A stretch of 64,000 nt of DNA from contig NZ_JYKZ01000007.1 in NCBI RefSeq assembly GCF_001043005.1, forward strand, positions 62,001 to 126,000. Reading direction: 5' to 3'. Source of the DNA: Pseudomonas psychrophila (GTDB lineage: Bacteria; Pseudomonadota; Gammaproteobacteria; Pseudomonadales; Pseudomonadaceae). Positions 1-8,002 of the stretch are shown here, one piece after another; positions within the stretch are counted from its first letter, which is position 1, and each line of letters starts with the position of its first letter. The translations under genes were made by a program, and so were the position numbers. The notes beneath the pieces are model-generated. The model did no database searches. It saw only the letters and a program-made list of their open reading frames with translations, and had not been told where the DNA came from.

Positions 1-105
1 GCACTCATAGTCTCGCTTGGCGTGTTAATGGGCCTGATGTTGGGCCTGATGATTGCGACGTTTCGCAGCTTCATGAAGATCCGCCGCGAACAGACCCTAG
101 GCTAA
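1..105 (+). CDS. C-terminal end of a membrane protein, Wzz-like (partial)
   Basis: The window opens inside a plus-strand reading frame that ends at a TAA at 103-105, leaving the last 34 residues. These hold one hydrophobic segment rich in Gly, Leu and Met followed by a basic tail (RSFMKIRREQ). A final membrane helix with a short cytoplasmic basic tail is how Wzz/chain-length-determinant proteins of O-antigen or capsule end, so that is my best guess. The identity rests on this short tail only; any inner-membrane protein with a C-terminal helix is possible. It converges on modC and overlaps its last codons by 9 bases. Confidence 0.45.
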   Translation, partial: ALIVSLGVLMGLMLGLMIATFRSFMKIRREQTLG

Positions 106-1182
106 TACTGCTACCGATTTGATCTGTGCCCAGAGCGACTGCCCTACGTACAGCCCCAACTGGTCTCGTGAATAACGCGTGATCCGCGCCAGCAAGGCGG
201 TGCCGCCGGCATCCAGACGCACCAGGACATGGGCCTGGTTGTCGGCTGCGGTCTCGCCCACCACCGTCACATGCAGGCTATTTAGAATGCTGCTGTGCTC
301 GCCAGAGCTGAGGCTCAGGCTGATGTCCCGCGCCTGGACCTTGACGCGTAACGTCTGGCCGACGGCCATTGAGGCGTGGGCGACTCTCAGATGCTGGCTG
401 CTGCCGGGCAATTGCAGAGTCAGTAGCTGATAGTGGAGGTTGTAATCCGTGACCTGGCCTTCAACCACGACCCCGGCGTCATCACCCCGTGCCAGTGGCA
501 GGTCCAGCCTGGCCAGGGTTTCGCCAATGGGGCCGCTGGCAAGTACCTTGCCTTCGCTGAGCAGCACGATATGGTCGGCCAGGCGCGCAACTTCATCCTG
601 GGAGTGACTGACGTACAGCACCGGGATGTCCAGTTCGGCGTGCAGGCGCTCCAGGTACGGCATGATTTCACGCTTGCGCTGGCTGTCCAGCGCGGCCAAT
701 GGTTCGTCCATCAGCAGCAGCCTTGGGCTTGTCAGCAGCGCTCGGGCGATGCCCACCCGCTGGCGTTCACCCCCCGACAAGTTTTTCGGTGCGCGCTCCA
801 GCAGGTGGCTGATACCTAGCAACTGCGTGGCGTGAGCCATATCAACCCGCCGCTCCTTGAGCGCAATCCGGCGCAATCCGAACTCCAGGTTGGCTCGCAC
901 CGAGAGGTGGGGGAACAGGCTGGCCTCTTGAAAGATGTATCCAAGCGCTCGCTTGTGCACCGGGACAAAGAGATCGTTATGGCTGTCTTGCCAAACCTCA
1001 TCGTTGATCTGCACATAGGCTTTGCTGGCACGCTCTAGTCCTGCGATACAACGCAGGCAGGTGGTTTTACCAGAACCTGAGTGACCATAGAGCGCGGTCA
1101 CACCCTTGCCCGGCAGTTGCAGGTCCAGGTCCAGGGCAAAGCCGGGATAGCCGTGCTGCAGCCGAAGGTTGATCGAGGACAT
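97..1182 (-). CDS. modC: Molybdate ABC transporter ATP-binding protein ModC
   Basis: This is the cytoplasmic ATPase that powers molybdate import through ModB. The 361-residue protein has a Walker A (GHSGSGKTT, about residue 33), the ABC signature LSGGERQR and a Walker B followed by DEPLAALD. The last ~100 residues form the extra C-terminal Mop-type oxyanion-binding domain that distinguishes ModC from generic importer ATPases. Full length for the family. It is the last gene of modABC and starts 2 bases after the modB stop, so translational coupling is likely. Its 3' end overlaps the convergent Wzz-like gene. Confidence 0.95.
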   Translation of the reverse strand: MSSINLRLQHGYPGFALDLDLQLPGKGVTALYGHSGSGKTTCLRCIAGLERASKAYVQINDEVWQDSHNDLFVPVHKRALGYIFQEASLFPHLSVRANLEFGLRRIALKERRVDMAHATQLLGISHLLERAPKNLSGGERQRVGIARALLTSPRLLLMDEPLAALDSQRKREIMPYLERLHAELDIPVLYVSHSQDEVARLADHIVLLSEGKVLASGPIGETLARLDLPLARGDDAGVVVEGQVTDYNLHYQLLTLQLPGSSQHLRVAHASMAVGQTLRVKVQARDISLSLSSGEHSSILNSLHVTVVGETAADNQAHVLVRLDAGGTALLARITRYSRDQLGLYVGQSLWAQIKSVAVLA

Positions 1183-1184
1183 GC

Positions 1185-1865
1185 TCAGCTCCAGCCGGTT
1201 TGAGATTTGCGGCTTGAATACAGCGCCAGTAGTACCAGGAAGGAAAACACCACCATTGCTCCTGCCAGCCAGTGTGCCTGTGCGTATTCCAGTGCCTCGA
1301 CGTGGTCGTAGATCTGCACCGAGACCACCCGGGTTTTTTCCGGGATGTTGCCGCCAATCATCAGCACCACACCAAATTCACCGACGGTATGGGCAAAGCC
1401 CAAAATCGCGGCGGTGATAAAGCCGGGCCTTGCCAGGGGCAAGATAACGGTGAAAAAGGTATCCCACCGGTTTGCCCGCAGGGTGGCAGCCACTTCAAGC
1501 GGCCTGGGGCCAATGGCCGTGAATGCGTTCTGCAAAGGCTGTACGACAAAAGGCATGGAGTAAATCACCGATCCGATCACCAGCCCGGCAAAGCTGAAGG
1601 TCAGGGTGCCCAATCCCAGAAACTGGGTGAACTGCCCGACATAGCCGTGTGGCCCCATCGCCAGCAGCAGATAAAAGCCAATGACGGTGGGCGGCAACAC
1701 CAGAGGCAATGCCACGATCGCCCCGATGGGGCCACGAAACCGTGACCGGGTATGCGCCAGCCACAGGGCGATTGGAGTGCCGACAATCAGCAAGATGACA
1801 GTGGTCAATGACGCCAGTTGCAGGGTCAGCCAGATCGCAGCAAAGTCAGCACTCGTTAGCGGCAT
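1185..1865 (-). CDS. modB: Molybdate ABC transporter permease ModB
   Basis: Inner-membrane permease of the molybdate importer. The 226-residue protein has about five hydrophobic helices and the binding-protein-dependent transport loop (EVAATLRANRWDTFF) that docks on ModC. Length matches ModB. It starts immediately after the modA stop (0-base gap) and is followed by modC, the standard modABC order. It is expected to be transcribed with modA from the promoter that carries the ModE-type site at 2703-2726. Confidence 0.95.
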   Translation of the reverse strand: MPLTSADFAAIWLTLQLASLTTVILLIVGTPIALWLAHTRSRFRGPIGAIVALPLVLPPTVIGFYLLLAMGPHGYVGQFTQFLGLGTLTFSFAGLVIGSVIYSMPFVVQPLQNAFTAIGPRPLEVAATLRANRWDTFFTVILPLARPGFITAAILGFAHTVGEFGVVLMIGGNIPEKTRVVSVQIYDHVEALEYAQAHWLAGAMVVFSFLVLLALYSSRKSQTGWS

Positions 1866-2633
1866 TTAAAGATGGTAACCATAGGATTTGATAATGGCTG
1901 TGGCCTTTGGACCTTTCAGGTAGTCGGCAAGCGCCTTGGCGGCAGGGTTGCTCTCGCCTTTTTTGAGGATGACAGCATCTTGTCTGATCGGATCATGCAT
2001 CACCTCAGGGACAATCCAGGCAGAGCCATTGCTGACCTTGCCGTCTTTGTAGATCTGCGACAAGGCTACAAAGCCCAGCTCAGCATTGCCCGTGGAAACA
2101 AATTGATAGGCTTGGGTGATGTTCTGGCCCTCAACGATCTTGTTTTTGACCTTGTCAGTCAGTCCCAGTTTGGCCAGTACTTGAGTGGCCGCCAGCCCGT
2201 AGGGTGCAGCCTTTGGGTTGGCGATGGACAAGTGCTTGAACTGATTGTCGATCAGCGCCTTGTCAGTGCCATCAATGTAGCTGTCTTTGGCGGACCACAG
2301 CGCCAGGGTGCCAATCGCATAGGTAAAGCGCGATCCGGGGACGATATCGCCTTCCTTTTCCAGCTTCTGGGGCGTGGTGTCGTCGGCGGCCAGAAACACC
2401 TCAAATGGCGCTCCATTTTTGATCTGGGTATAGAACTGTCCTGTGGCGCCATACGCTGCAATCAACCTGTGCCCGGTGTCTTTTTCAAAGTCGCTGGCAA
2501 TGGCCTGGATCGGTGCCGTGAAGTTGGCTGCCACTGCAACCTGCACCTCATCCGCCTGGGCCGAGGTGAATGCAAGACACCCGAGCAATGCGGCTAACGC
2601 TTCAGGGATATAGGGGCGGGCACGAACATTCAT
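1866..2633 (-). CDS. modA: Molybdate-binding periplasmic protein ModA
   Basis: Periplasmic receptor that delivers molybdate (and usually tungstate) to ModBC. The protein has 255 residues with an N-terminal signal peptide ending near AQA-DEVQVAVAANF; the AVAANFTAP segment and the later ALWSAKDSY and GNAELGFVALSQ stretches are typical of ModA. Start chosen at the ATG preceded by GGAG at 7 bases. First gene of modABC. A ModE-like palindrome lies 70 bases upstream, so repression when molybdate is plentiful is expected. Confidence 0.95.
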   Translation of the reverse strand: MNVRARPYIPEALAALLGCLAFTSAQADEVQVAVAANFTAPIQAIASDFEKDTGHRLIAAYGATGQFYTQIKNGAPFEVFLAADDTTPQKLEKEGDIVPGSRFTYAIGTLALWSAKDSYIDGTDKALIDNQFKHLSIANPKAAPYGLAATQVLAKLGLTDKVKNKIVEGQNITQAYQFVSTGNAELGFVALSQIYKDGKVSNGSAWIVPEVMHDPIRQDAVILKKGESNPAAKALADYLKGPKATAIIKSYGYHL

Positions 2634-2702
2634 GGCAAAACTCCATTGAGAGGCGAGGGCAGCCCATGGTTATCAAATTGTATTGGGCGCTGGAACGATA
2701 TC

Positions 2703-2726
2703 CGCTATATAAAAATTTATACAGCG
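2703..2726. promoter_or_regulatory. ModE-type operator upstream of modABC
   Basis: Half sites CGCTATATA and TATACAGCG are separated by 6 bases and form a nearly perfect inverted repeat (8 of 9 positions pair). This matches the known ModE palindrome of CG-TATATA half-sites around a short spacer. It sits 70 bases before modA, where a repressor would cover the promoter. No modE gene is seen in this window. Confidence 0.8.
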
Positions 2727-2776
2727 CTTTGTACAGCCGTACTGAAATGGGAGGGAGGCGGGGTATTAAATGGAGC

Positions 2777-3433
2777 TCAGTCGGCCTGGCGCAGGGTGAT
2801 ATTGATCCGCTGTTGGCCCAACAGTGAGTGGTGTCCGGGTTTGATGGGCATCACGCCGTGAAACCGCAAGCGATCAACGCCACCCCAGACCACGATGTCG
2901 CCATGGAACAGTGAAATACGCTGACTCGGATCGCTGCGTTCGAACCCACCGAACTGAAAAACCGCAGGGAGTCCCAAAGATACCGACACGATGGGGGCAA
3001 TAAATGAACGCTCGTTTTTGTCCTGATGGAGCGACATTTTGGCGCCCGGGGCATATGAGTTGATAAGGCAGGCATCGGGCACGAAATTCTCGAACCCTGC
3101 TGCGCTGGCTGCAGCCTCGGCCAGTGCCAGGAAGACACCCGGCATGGCTGGCCAGGGACGTGCGTTCAACGGGTCGACAGGGCTGTAACGATACCCGTCG
3201 CGGTCAGTTGTCCAACCCCAATCGCCGCAACTGCTCAAACGGGCGGACATGGTGAAGCCGCCAGGCGTCTGCATCTGTCGTAAGGGAGACTGGAGCAAAA
3301 CAGTATCGAGGGCCGCCAGCAGCTCTTTGATCCGGGGCAGGGCAAACCCGCGCAGCACAAACGCCTGGTCGCTGATGCGCTCGACACGGGCGGGCTGTTG
3401 CAGGTCCTGCTCGGCAAACAGGTCCAGAGACAT
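2777..3433 (-). CDS. alkB: DNA oxidative demethylase AlkB
   Basis: Fe(II)/2-oxoglutarate dioxygenase that removes methyl groups from 1-methyladenine and 3-methylcytosine in DNA. The 218-residue protein carries the iron ligands H136, D138 (LHQDKNE) and H192 (RFHGV) and the 2-oxoglutarate-binding arginines in QRINITLR (R209, R215). NSYAPG before the HxD is typical of AlkB. Length fits the family. It stands alone, followed downstream by the mod operon on the same strand with a regulatory gap between. No Ada-type regulator is next to it. Confidence 0.93.
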   Translation of the reverse strand: MSLDLFAEQDLQQPARVERISDQAFVLRGFALPRIKELLAALDTVLLQSPLRQMQTPGGFTMSARLSSCGDWGWTTDRDGYRYSPVDPLNARPWPAMPGVFLALAEAAASAAGFENFVPDACLINSYAPGAKMSLHQDKNERSFIAPIVSVSLGLPAVFQFGGFERSDPSQRISLFHGDIVVWGGVDRLRFHGVMPIKPGHHSLLGQQRINITLRQAD

Positions 3434-3438
3434 GATGC

Positions 3439-3606
3439 TTAAAGTGCCTTGCTTGCCTTGATATCTGTGATCACATCGTCAGCATCGCTGTGGATCTTCT
3501 CAAGTGCTTCGCGGGCTTCCGTTTGCGAGCCAGTCTGAAGCTGGGCGAACTCAAAGCGGCGTTCGCCGTTGAGCTTGTACTTGATGACGTACTTGGTGGT
3601 TTGCAC
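3439..3606 (-). CDS. Small conserved-type protein, function unknown
   Basis: A 55-residue frame with a GTG start preceded by AGGCAGGA at good spacing. The product begins VQTTKYVIKYKLNGERRFEF and then forms an acidic/basic helix (EAREALEKIHSDADDVITDIK). The compact beta-then-helix layout and good codon use suggest a real gene. It sits between alkB (5 bases away) and the DUF1883 gene on the same strand. I do not recognise a family. Confidence 0.6.
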   Translation of the reverse strand: MQTTKYVIKYKLNGERRFEFAQLQTGSQTEAREALEKIHSDADDVITDIKASKAL

Positions 3607-3624
3607 GGTAATTCCTGCCTTGGT

Positions 3625-3927
3625 TTAGCGAAGTTTAGAGCTGGAGCGGCGCACGATTTTAATGGTCGGCTGGAAGCTCGGCTTGCGGGTTACGCTGATC
3701 GCCCGGCTGGTGACGGTGTCAATGGTGATGTTCCAGAAACCGGTGCTCGGCGCGGTGATTCTCGCCGGGAAATCTTTGAATGCGCCGCCGTGATAGGAGT
3801 GACGCCCACCGTTTTTGAAGCTGCGAAAGTGCGCATCGCTCATCAGGCGGATGTTGCAAGGTTGGGAGCACTCGATGACAACAATGTCATCCTCGTTGAG
3901 GTGCTCACGTTGGTGAATAAATTTCAT
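3625..3927 (-). CDS. DUF1883 domain protein
   Basis: A 100-residue protein beginning MKFIHQREHLNEDDIVVIEC, with a beta-rich central part (NIRLMSDAHFRSFKNGGRHSYHGGAF) and a basic C-terminus. The sequence agrees with the small DUF1883 family, whose members occur alone or with TIR domains and have no settled role. It is full length for the single-domain form. Co-directional with the 55-aa gene and alkB, 18 bases upstream of the former. Function unknown. Confidence 0.75.
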   Translation of the reverse strand: MKFIHQREHLNEDDIVVIECSQPCNIRLMSDAHFRSFKNGGRHSYHGGAFKDFPARITAPSTGFWNITIDTVTSRAISVTRKPSFQPTIKIVRRSSSKLR

Positions 3928-4135
3928 TTGCGCTCCAGAATGGGAATCTGCTTAAAAATCAGCACGATAGCATGTGCTTTAGACCAGTCAGGTGGCTAAA
4001 GGCGAGTATTATGCCGTGATGCAGGTGAGTTTGACGTAAAACGTGGATAATCCGCCACTATTGAGTATTTATTCACTATGCCCATGGAGAAATCCTGAAT
4101 TTCTGCTGTCGTAGGGTCTTTAACGGAGAAAGTTT

Positions 4136-4489
4136 ATGAAGTGGGGCGTACTAGCGGCGGTGCTGGCTTTGGGTGGTTGTGCATCCGTCACGGATATTGA
4201 GCAGACTCTGCCCACCATGAATGTGATTTCAGGCAAGAAGCCGAATGCCTACGCTCAGTGTGTGGTGCAGCAACTGTCCAAGACGCGCAAGGCGCCACAG
4301 ATTGAGCCGCACAAAGAAGGATTTCGGATCATCGTCCCTCAAAAGTTGACGTCCAATCCTACAGCGGTGATTGATATCGAAGAACGCTCCGGGGGCAGCA
4401 GCATCAAGGTCTTCGAAAGCATGTCCAATGTGCCGGTTCGTCCGGGCGACATCCGCAAAGCCGCAACACACTGTATTTCTGGCGACTGA
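4136..4489 (+). CDS. Small lipoprotein, function unknown
   Basis: A 117-residue protein with a short signal sequence ending in a lipobox (LALGGC, Cys15), so it should be lipidated and anchored in the envelope. After the Cys comes a globular domain with one further Cys pair (YAQCVVQQL and ATHCISGD). A GGAG ribosome binding site precedes the ATG. A strong terminator follows at once, so it is a single-gene transcript. It resembles short Pseudomonas lipoproteins of unknown role. Confidence 0.75.
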   Translation: MKWGVLAAVLALGGCASVTDIEQTLPTMNVISGKKPNAYAQCVVQQLSKTRKAPQIEPHKEGFRIIVPQKLTSNPTAVIDIEERSGGSSIKVFESMSNVPVRPGDIRKAATHCISGD

Positions 4490-4522
4490 GCTGCCGCTTC
4501 GGTTAACGCTCTGCAGCCCCCG

Positions 4523-4560
4523 AACCTGACAACTGCCTTGCGCGGTGTCAGGTTTTTTTT
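4523..4560 (+). terminator. Rho-independent terminator
   Basis: Nine-base arms AACCTGACA and TGTCAGGTT surround a 14-base loop and run into a T tract (8 T in all). It ends the transcript of the 4136 lipoprotein gene and insulates the tsdBA operon that follows. Confidence 0.85.
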
Positions 4561-4622
4561 CGCCTCGGGCCTGGTTCAGGCCCACTCCAATGTTGTGAGC
4601 CCCTGGGAAATCTCCTAGGATC

Positions 4623-4655
4623 TATATGCTTATATTTTGTAGGCCTAAGCATATA
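4623..4655. promoter_or_regulatory. Perfect 10-bp inverted repeat before tsdBA
   Basis: Arms TATATGCTTA (4623-4632) and TAAGCATATA (4646-4655) are exact inverted copies, separated by 13 bases, 17 bases before the tsdB start codon. The layout suits a dimeric winged-helix repressor (for example the ArsR type) sitting over the promoter. The regulator is not identified, and no regulator gene lies next to the operon. Confidence 0.65.
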
Positions 4656-4672
4656 ACAATAATGGAGTGGCC

Positions 4673-5323
4673 ATGATTCCACTTAAACCAACGCTACTGA
4701 GCAGCGTGATGTTACTCGCCTTCACCAACGTTCAGGCCCAGCCGTCCCCCAACCTCTATCTGCAGGGTGGAGCCCAGCCGGGTGCTACCGCCTGTGTGGC
4801 TTGCCACGGTGCAGATGGCATGGGATTGGCACCAGCCGGTTTTCCGCGATTAGCCGGTATTTCTGCCGATTACCTGAGTAAGCAGTTGCACGATTTCCAA
4901 AGCGGAAAACGGGTCAGTCCAGTAATGCAGCCATTGGCCAAGTCGCTGACCGACCAGGAAATAACCGCTGTCACCACCGCCATCGCCGCGATGCCAGCAC
5001 CTGAAGTGCCTGCCATCAATCGCAGCAGCATGCCCGCAAGCCTGGGCGAAAAACTGGCCCTGCGCGGCGCCTGGGATCGACAGATCCCCGAGTGCGTCAG
5101 TTGTCATGGGCCCGGCGGTGTAGGGGTGGGGAGCGCTTTTCCGCCACTGGCCAATCAACCTGCGATGTACCTGACGGCGCAGTTGAATGCGTGGCGAGAC
5201 GGGTCTCGACACAATGATCCCAATGACTTGATGGGCCATATCGCCAAGGCCATGACCGAGGATGAAATCAAGGCGGTTGCCGAGTATTTCGCCAACGTGG
5301 GTCACAAGGAGGTCACCCCATGA
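4673..5323 (+). CDS. tsdB: Di-heme cytochrome c TsdB (thiosulfate dehydrogenase electron acceptor)
   Basis: Periplasmic c4-type cytochrome expected to take electrons from TsdA. A signal peptide ends near NVQAQPSPN, and two heme c sites are seen, CVACH and CVSCH, one in each half, as in c4-type proteins. The ATG at 4673 is preferred to a GTG six bases upstream because GGAG lies 5 bases before it; this gives 216 residues. It overlaps tsdA by 4 bases (ATGA), so the two are coupled. The name depends on the TsdA neighbour; on its own it would be called a c4-like cytochrome. Confidence 0.8.
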   Translation: MIPLKPTLLSSVMLLAFTNVQAQPSPNLYLQGGAQPGATACVACHGADGMGLAPAGFPRLAGISADYLSKQLHDFQSGKRVSPVMQPLAKSLTDQEITAVTTAIAAMPAPEVPAINRSSMPASLGEKLALRGAWDRQIPECVSCHGPGGVGVGSAFPPLANQPAMYLTAQLNAWRDGSRHNDPNDLMGHIAKAMTEDEIKAVAEYFANVGHKEVTP

Positions 5324-6246
5324 ACATGCTGACGCCAGTCTGTGCAGTTTCAATCCTCCTGAGCTCCGGGGCTTATGCCGCGACCATTGCGATGGAGGAT
5401 CAGTCCCAGATCAAAACACCTGCAGCAGTCGATCACGGCACGGTTTACTTTCAGCCGCCACTGCAGAGCGAATTGCCGGACAACGCTTACGGCAAAATGG
5501 TGCTGGACGGCTATGCCCTGTTTGTCGATACCAAACGCCAGGCTCCGAAATTTGTGGGTAACGGACTTAACTGCACCAATTGCCACCTGGATCAGGGCCG
5601 GATGGCCAATTCGGCACCTCTGTGGGGCGCGTACCCCATGTACCCGGCCTACCGTAAGAAAAACGACAAGGTCAATACGTTTGCCGAGCGCTTGCAGGGT
5701 TGTTTTCAATTCAGCATGAATGGCGGCACACCTCCTGCGGCCGACAGTCGAGAGATTACTGCGTTGTCGACCTACGCCTACTGGCTATCGACCAAGGCGC
5801 CTACGGGGGTTGAGTTGCCTGGTCGCGGATACCCGGACGTTCCCGAGCCCTCAGGGGGTTACAACCTGGCGCGCGGTGCAGCGGTGTACCAGGCTCAGTG
5901 TGCCATTTGCCATGGTGACAACGGGCAGGGGCAAAAAGTTGGAGAGGACTACGTAATGCCGCCGTTATGGGGCAAGGACTCTTACAACTGGGGTGCCGGG
6001 ATGCATCGGATCAATACCGCTGCCTCGTTCATCAAGCACAACATGCCCCTGGGCAAGGCCAACAGTTTGAGTGACGAGCAAGCCTGGGACGTGGCGGCCT
6101 ATGTAAACACCCACGAACGGCCGCAGGACCCGCGTTTGGTCGAAGGATCAGTGGAAAAAACCCGGGTCAAGTTTCACGCCAATGACGGAGTCAATGCTTA
6201 TGGTCAAACCATTGATGGCGTGTTGATCGGGCAAGGCGTCAAGTAA
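5320..6246 (+). CDS. tsdA: Thiosulfate dehydrogenase TsdA (di-heme c)
   Basis: Periplasmic enzyme joining two thiosulfates to tetrathionate. The 308-residue protein has a signal peptide (ends near AYA-ATIAM), a first heme site CTNCH in LNCTNCHLDQGR, a lone Cys in RLQGCFQFSMNG that matches the cysteine heme ligand characteristic of TsdA, a second heme site CAICH, and KHNMPLGKA supplying the second-heme Met/Lys ligands. WGAYPMYPAYR is also typical. It follows tsdB with an ATGA overlap. A hairpin follows the stop codon. Confidence 0.88.
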   Translation: MNMLTPVCAVSILLSSGAYAATIAMEDQSQIKTPAAVDHGTVYFQPPLQSELPDNAYGKMVLDGYALFVDTKRQAPKFVGNGLNCTNCHLDQGRMANSAPLWGAYPMYPAYRKKNDKVNTFAERLQGCFQFSMNGGTPPAADSREITALSTYAYWLSTKAPTGVELPGRGYPDVPEPSGGYNLARGAAVYQAQCAICHGDNGQGQKVGEDYVMPPLWGKDSYNWGAGMHRINTAASFIKHNMPLGKANSLSDEQAWDVAAYVNTHERPQDPRLVEGSVEKTRVKFHANDGVNAYGQTIDGVLIGQGVK

Positions 6247-6253
6247 GCCCGGG

Positions 6254-6282
6254 TGCCGCTAAAGCCTTGCACTTTAGCGGCA
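6254..6282 (+). terminator. Hairpin after tsdA
   Basis: Perfect 11-bp arms TGCCGCTAAAG and CTTTAGCGGCA enclose a 7-base loop 8 bases after the tsdA stop. There is no run of T, so it may act as an mRNA 3' stabiliser or a weak terminator. The gene on the other side is convergent. Confidence 0.55.
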
Positions 6283-6304
6283 TCCGCTGACGCCCGTGGG
6301 CAAG

Positions 6305-6586
6305 CTATTTGCAAGCCACCACGATGTTTCGGCTGTTGAAATTGCCTACGTCTACGCCCAGTGTCTTGTCGCGTTCTTTGACCGCAGGCGAGCCATCAGT
6401 GCCCATGATGGTGTAGCCCGTACCGGCACAGGAGGCTTCAGCTTTTTCGTAGCACTTGGCCCACGACATGGCTTCGCCAGAGCAGTCTATGCTCAAGCCT
6501 TGCTTGCCGTCGGCCAGATAGGTACTGGACGCGGTTGCACAACCGCCCAGTGTGGCCAGTACGAGTAATGTCAGAATGTTTTTCAT
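6305..6586 (-). CDS. Small lipoprotein, function unknown
   Basis: A 93-residue protein with signal sequence and lipobox (LATLGGC, Cys16). The rest carries four further Cys (SIDCSGE, AKCYEKAEASC, VVACK), which suggests two disulfides in the periplasm. It ends with the phrase NSRNIVVACK at the extreme C-terminus. Short secreted lipoproteins of this shape are common in Pseudomonas and lack a known role. Same strand as the 60-aa gene upstream, 33 bases away, so co-transcription is possible. Confidence 0.7.
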   Translation of the reverse strand: MKNILTLLVLATLGGCATASSTYLADGKQGLSIDCSGEAMSWAKCYEKAEASCAGTGYTIMGTDGSPAVKERDKTLGVDVGNFNSRNIVVACK

Positions 6587-6619
6587 CGAGGTAGTGTTAT
6601 CACGTAGGTAGGTTTAATT

Positions 6620-6802
6620 TTATTTGCTGCGTCGACGAGCGGGAGGGGCAGGCTGGTCCTGGAAAACCGAGGCAACCTCTGCGGCAACCTGTTGCGAATC
6701 GAAAGGACCTGCAACGTTTTCACCGGACGCATCAAACACGCACCACTCGCCCTTTTCATTGGGTTTGATTTCATAACCGTTGACGCTGATTGTTGCGGAC
6801 AT
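6620..6802 (-). CDS. Small cytosolic protein, function unknown
   Basis: Sixty residues, starting MSATISVNGYEIKPNEKGEW, with a basic proline-rich tail (PAPPARRRSK). The first part looks like a short beta hairpin domain, and codon use is like the neighbours. ATG start with a weak upstream AG-rich stretch (CAGGCAGCTCTTCG). No family recognised. About 220 bases without any gene separate it from galU. Confidence 0.55.
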   Translation of the reverse strand: MSATISVNGYEIKPNEKGEWCVFDASGENVAGPFDSQQVAAEVASVFQDQPAPPARRRSK

Positions 6803-7028
6803 CGAAGAGCTGCCTGATTGGCTGGATTAATGGCCTGATGATAGCGCAAGAGCAACAGGGGTGTTGCTAAACACGATGGGCCAACAATCAAAATCAATCG
6901 TAAAGGAACTAACGCTCAAAATATTTATCTAGGTTGGCATCAGTTTGCTATCGAGAGGCATTGTAACGTCGATGCCGCCTGATTAGACTGCGCCAAAATT
7001 GGAACGTACAGCCCTTTAAAGGACTCAT

Positions 7029-7868
7029 ATGATCAAGAAATGCTTGTTCCCAGCAGCCGGTTACGGCACTCGCTTTTTGCCAGCGACAAAGGCCATGCCT
7101 AAAGAAATGCTGCCGGTGGTGAACAAGCCACTGATCCAGTACGGGGTTGAAGAAGCACTGGACGCTGGCTTGACTGAAATTTCCATCGTAACGGGCCGTG
7201 GCAAGCGCGCTCTGGAAGACCACTTTGACATCAGCTACGAGCTGGAAAACCAGATCAAGGGTACTGACAAAGAAAAGTACCTGGTGGGTATCCGTCGCCT
7301 GCTGAGCGAATGTTCGTTCTCTTACACCCGTCAAACCGAAATGAAAGGCTTGGGTCACGCAATCCTGACCGGCCGCCCACTGATCGGCGACGAACCTTTT
7401 GCCGTAGTGCTGGCGGACGACTTGTGCGTCAACCTGGATGGCGACGGCGTCCTGACGCAGATGGTCAAGCTGTACAACCAGTACCGCTGCACTATCATCG
7501 CGATCCAGGAAGTTGATCCTGCCGAAACCAACAAGTACGGCGTGATCGCTGGCGAAATGATCGGTGATGACCTGTACCGCGTGCGTAACATGGTTGAAAA
7601 ACCGGCACCTGAAGATGCTCCGTCGAACCTGGCCATCATCGGTCGCTACATCCTGACCCCGGACATCTTCGATCTGATCAAACAGACCGAGCCTGGCAAA
7701 GGCGGTGAGATCCAGATCACCGACGCCCTGATGAAACAGGCACAAAACGGTTGCGTGATCGCGTACAAATTCAAAGGCCAACGCTTTGACTGCGGCGGCG
7801 CTGAAGGCTACATCGAAGCAACCAACTTCTGCTTCGAAAACTTCTACAAAACCGGCAAGGCTTACTAA
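7029..7868 (+). CDS. galU: UTP-glucose-1-phosphate uridylyltransferase GalU
   Basis: Makes UDP-glucose from UTP and glucose-1-phosphate. The 279-residue protein has the nucleotidyltransferase signature (PAAGYGTRFLPATKAMPKEM, residues 8-27), the VVLADDLC metal-binding part and the KGGEIQITDAL and FDCGGAEGYIEAT stretches. Full length. UDP-glucose is the substrate of BcsA, encoded about 9 kb downstream in the cellulose operon, so the two loci are linked in function, though galU has its own terminator and also serves LPS and exopolysaccharide synthesis. Confidence 0.97.
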   Translation: MIKKCLFPAAGYGTRFLPATKAMPKEMLPVVNKPLIQYGVEEALDAGLTEISIVTGRGKRALEDHFDISYELENQIKGTDKEKYLVGIRRLLSECSFSYTRQTEMKGLGHAILTGRPLIGDEPFAVVLADDLCVNLDGDGVLTQMVKLYNQYRCTIIAIQEVDPAETNKYGVIAGEMIGDDLYRVRNMVEKPAPEDAPSNLAIIGRYILTPDIFDLIKQTEPGKGGEIQITDALMKQAQNGCVIAYKFKGQRFDCGGAEGYIEATNFCFENFYKTGKAY

Positions 7869-7897
7869 TAGCGCCGAGTTGTAGAGAGCTTCAAAAG

Positions 7898-7928
7898 AAA
7901 GCCACCCTCGGGTGGCTTTTTCGTTTTT
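7898..7928 (+). terminator. Rho-independent terminator of galU
   Basis: AAAGCCACCC pairs with GGGTGGCTTT over a 2-base loop (10-bp stem, top pairs probably open), followed by TTCGTTTTTTT. It lies 30 bases after the galU stop. Confidence 0.92.
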
Positions 7929-8002
7929 TTGCCTTCGCTAACCTGCGGCGCTGGCCAATCGCGCCGAAGTGATTATGCTGATGGCCTGCCTAGGAGATAG
8001 AA

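Noticed and set aside
6948..7781. A 277-codon minus-strand frame over galU
   Set aside because: Antisense of galU, no recognisable domain.
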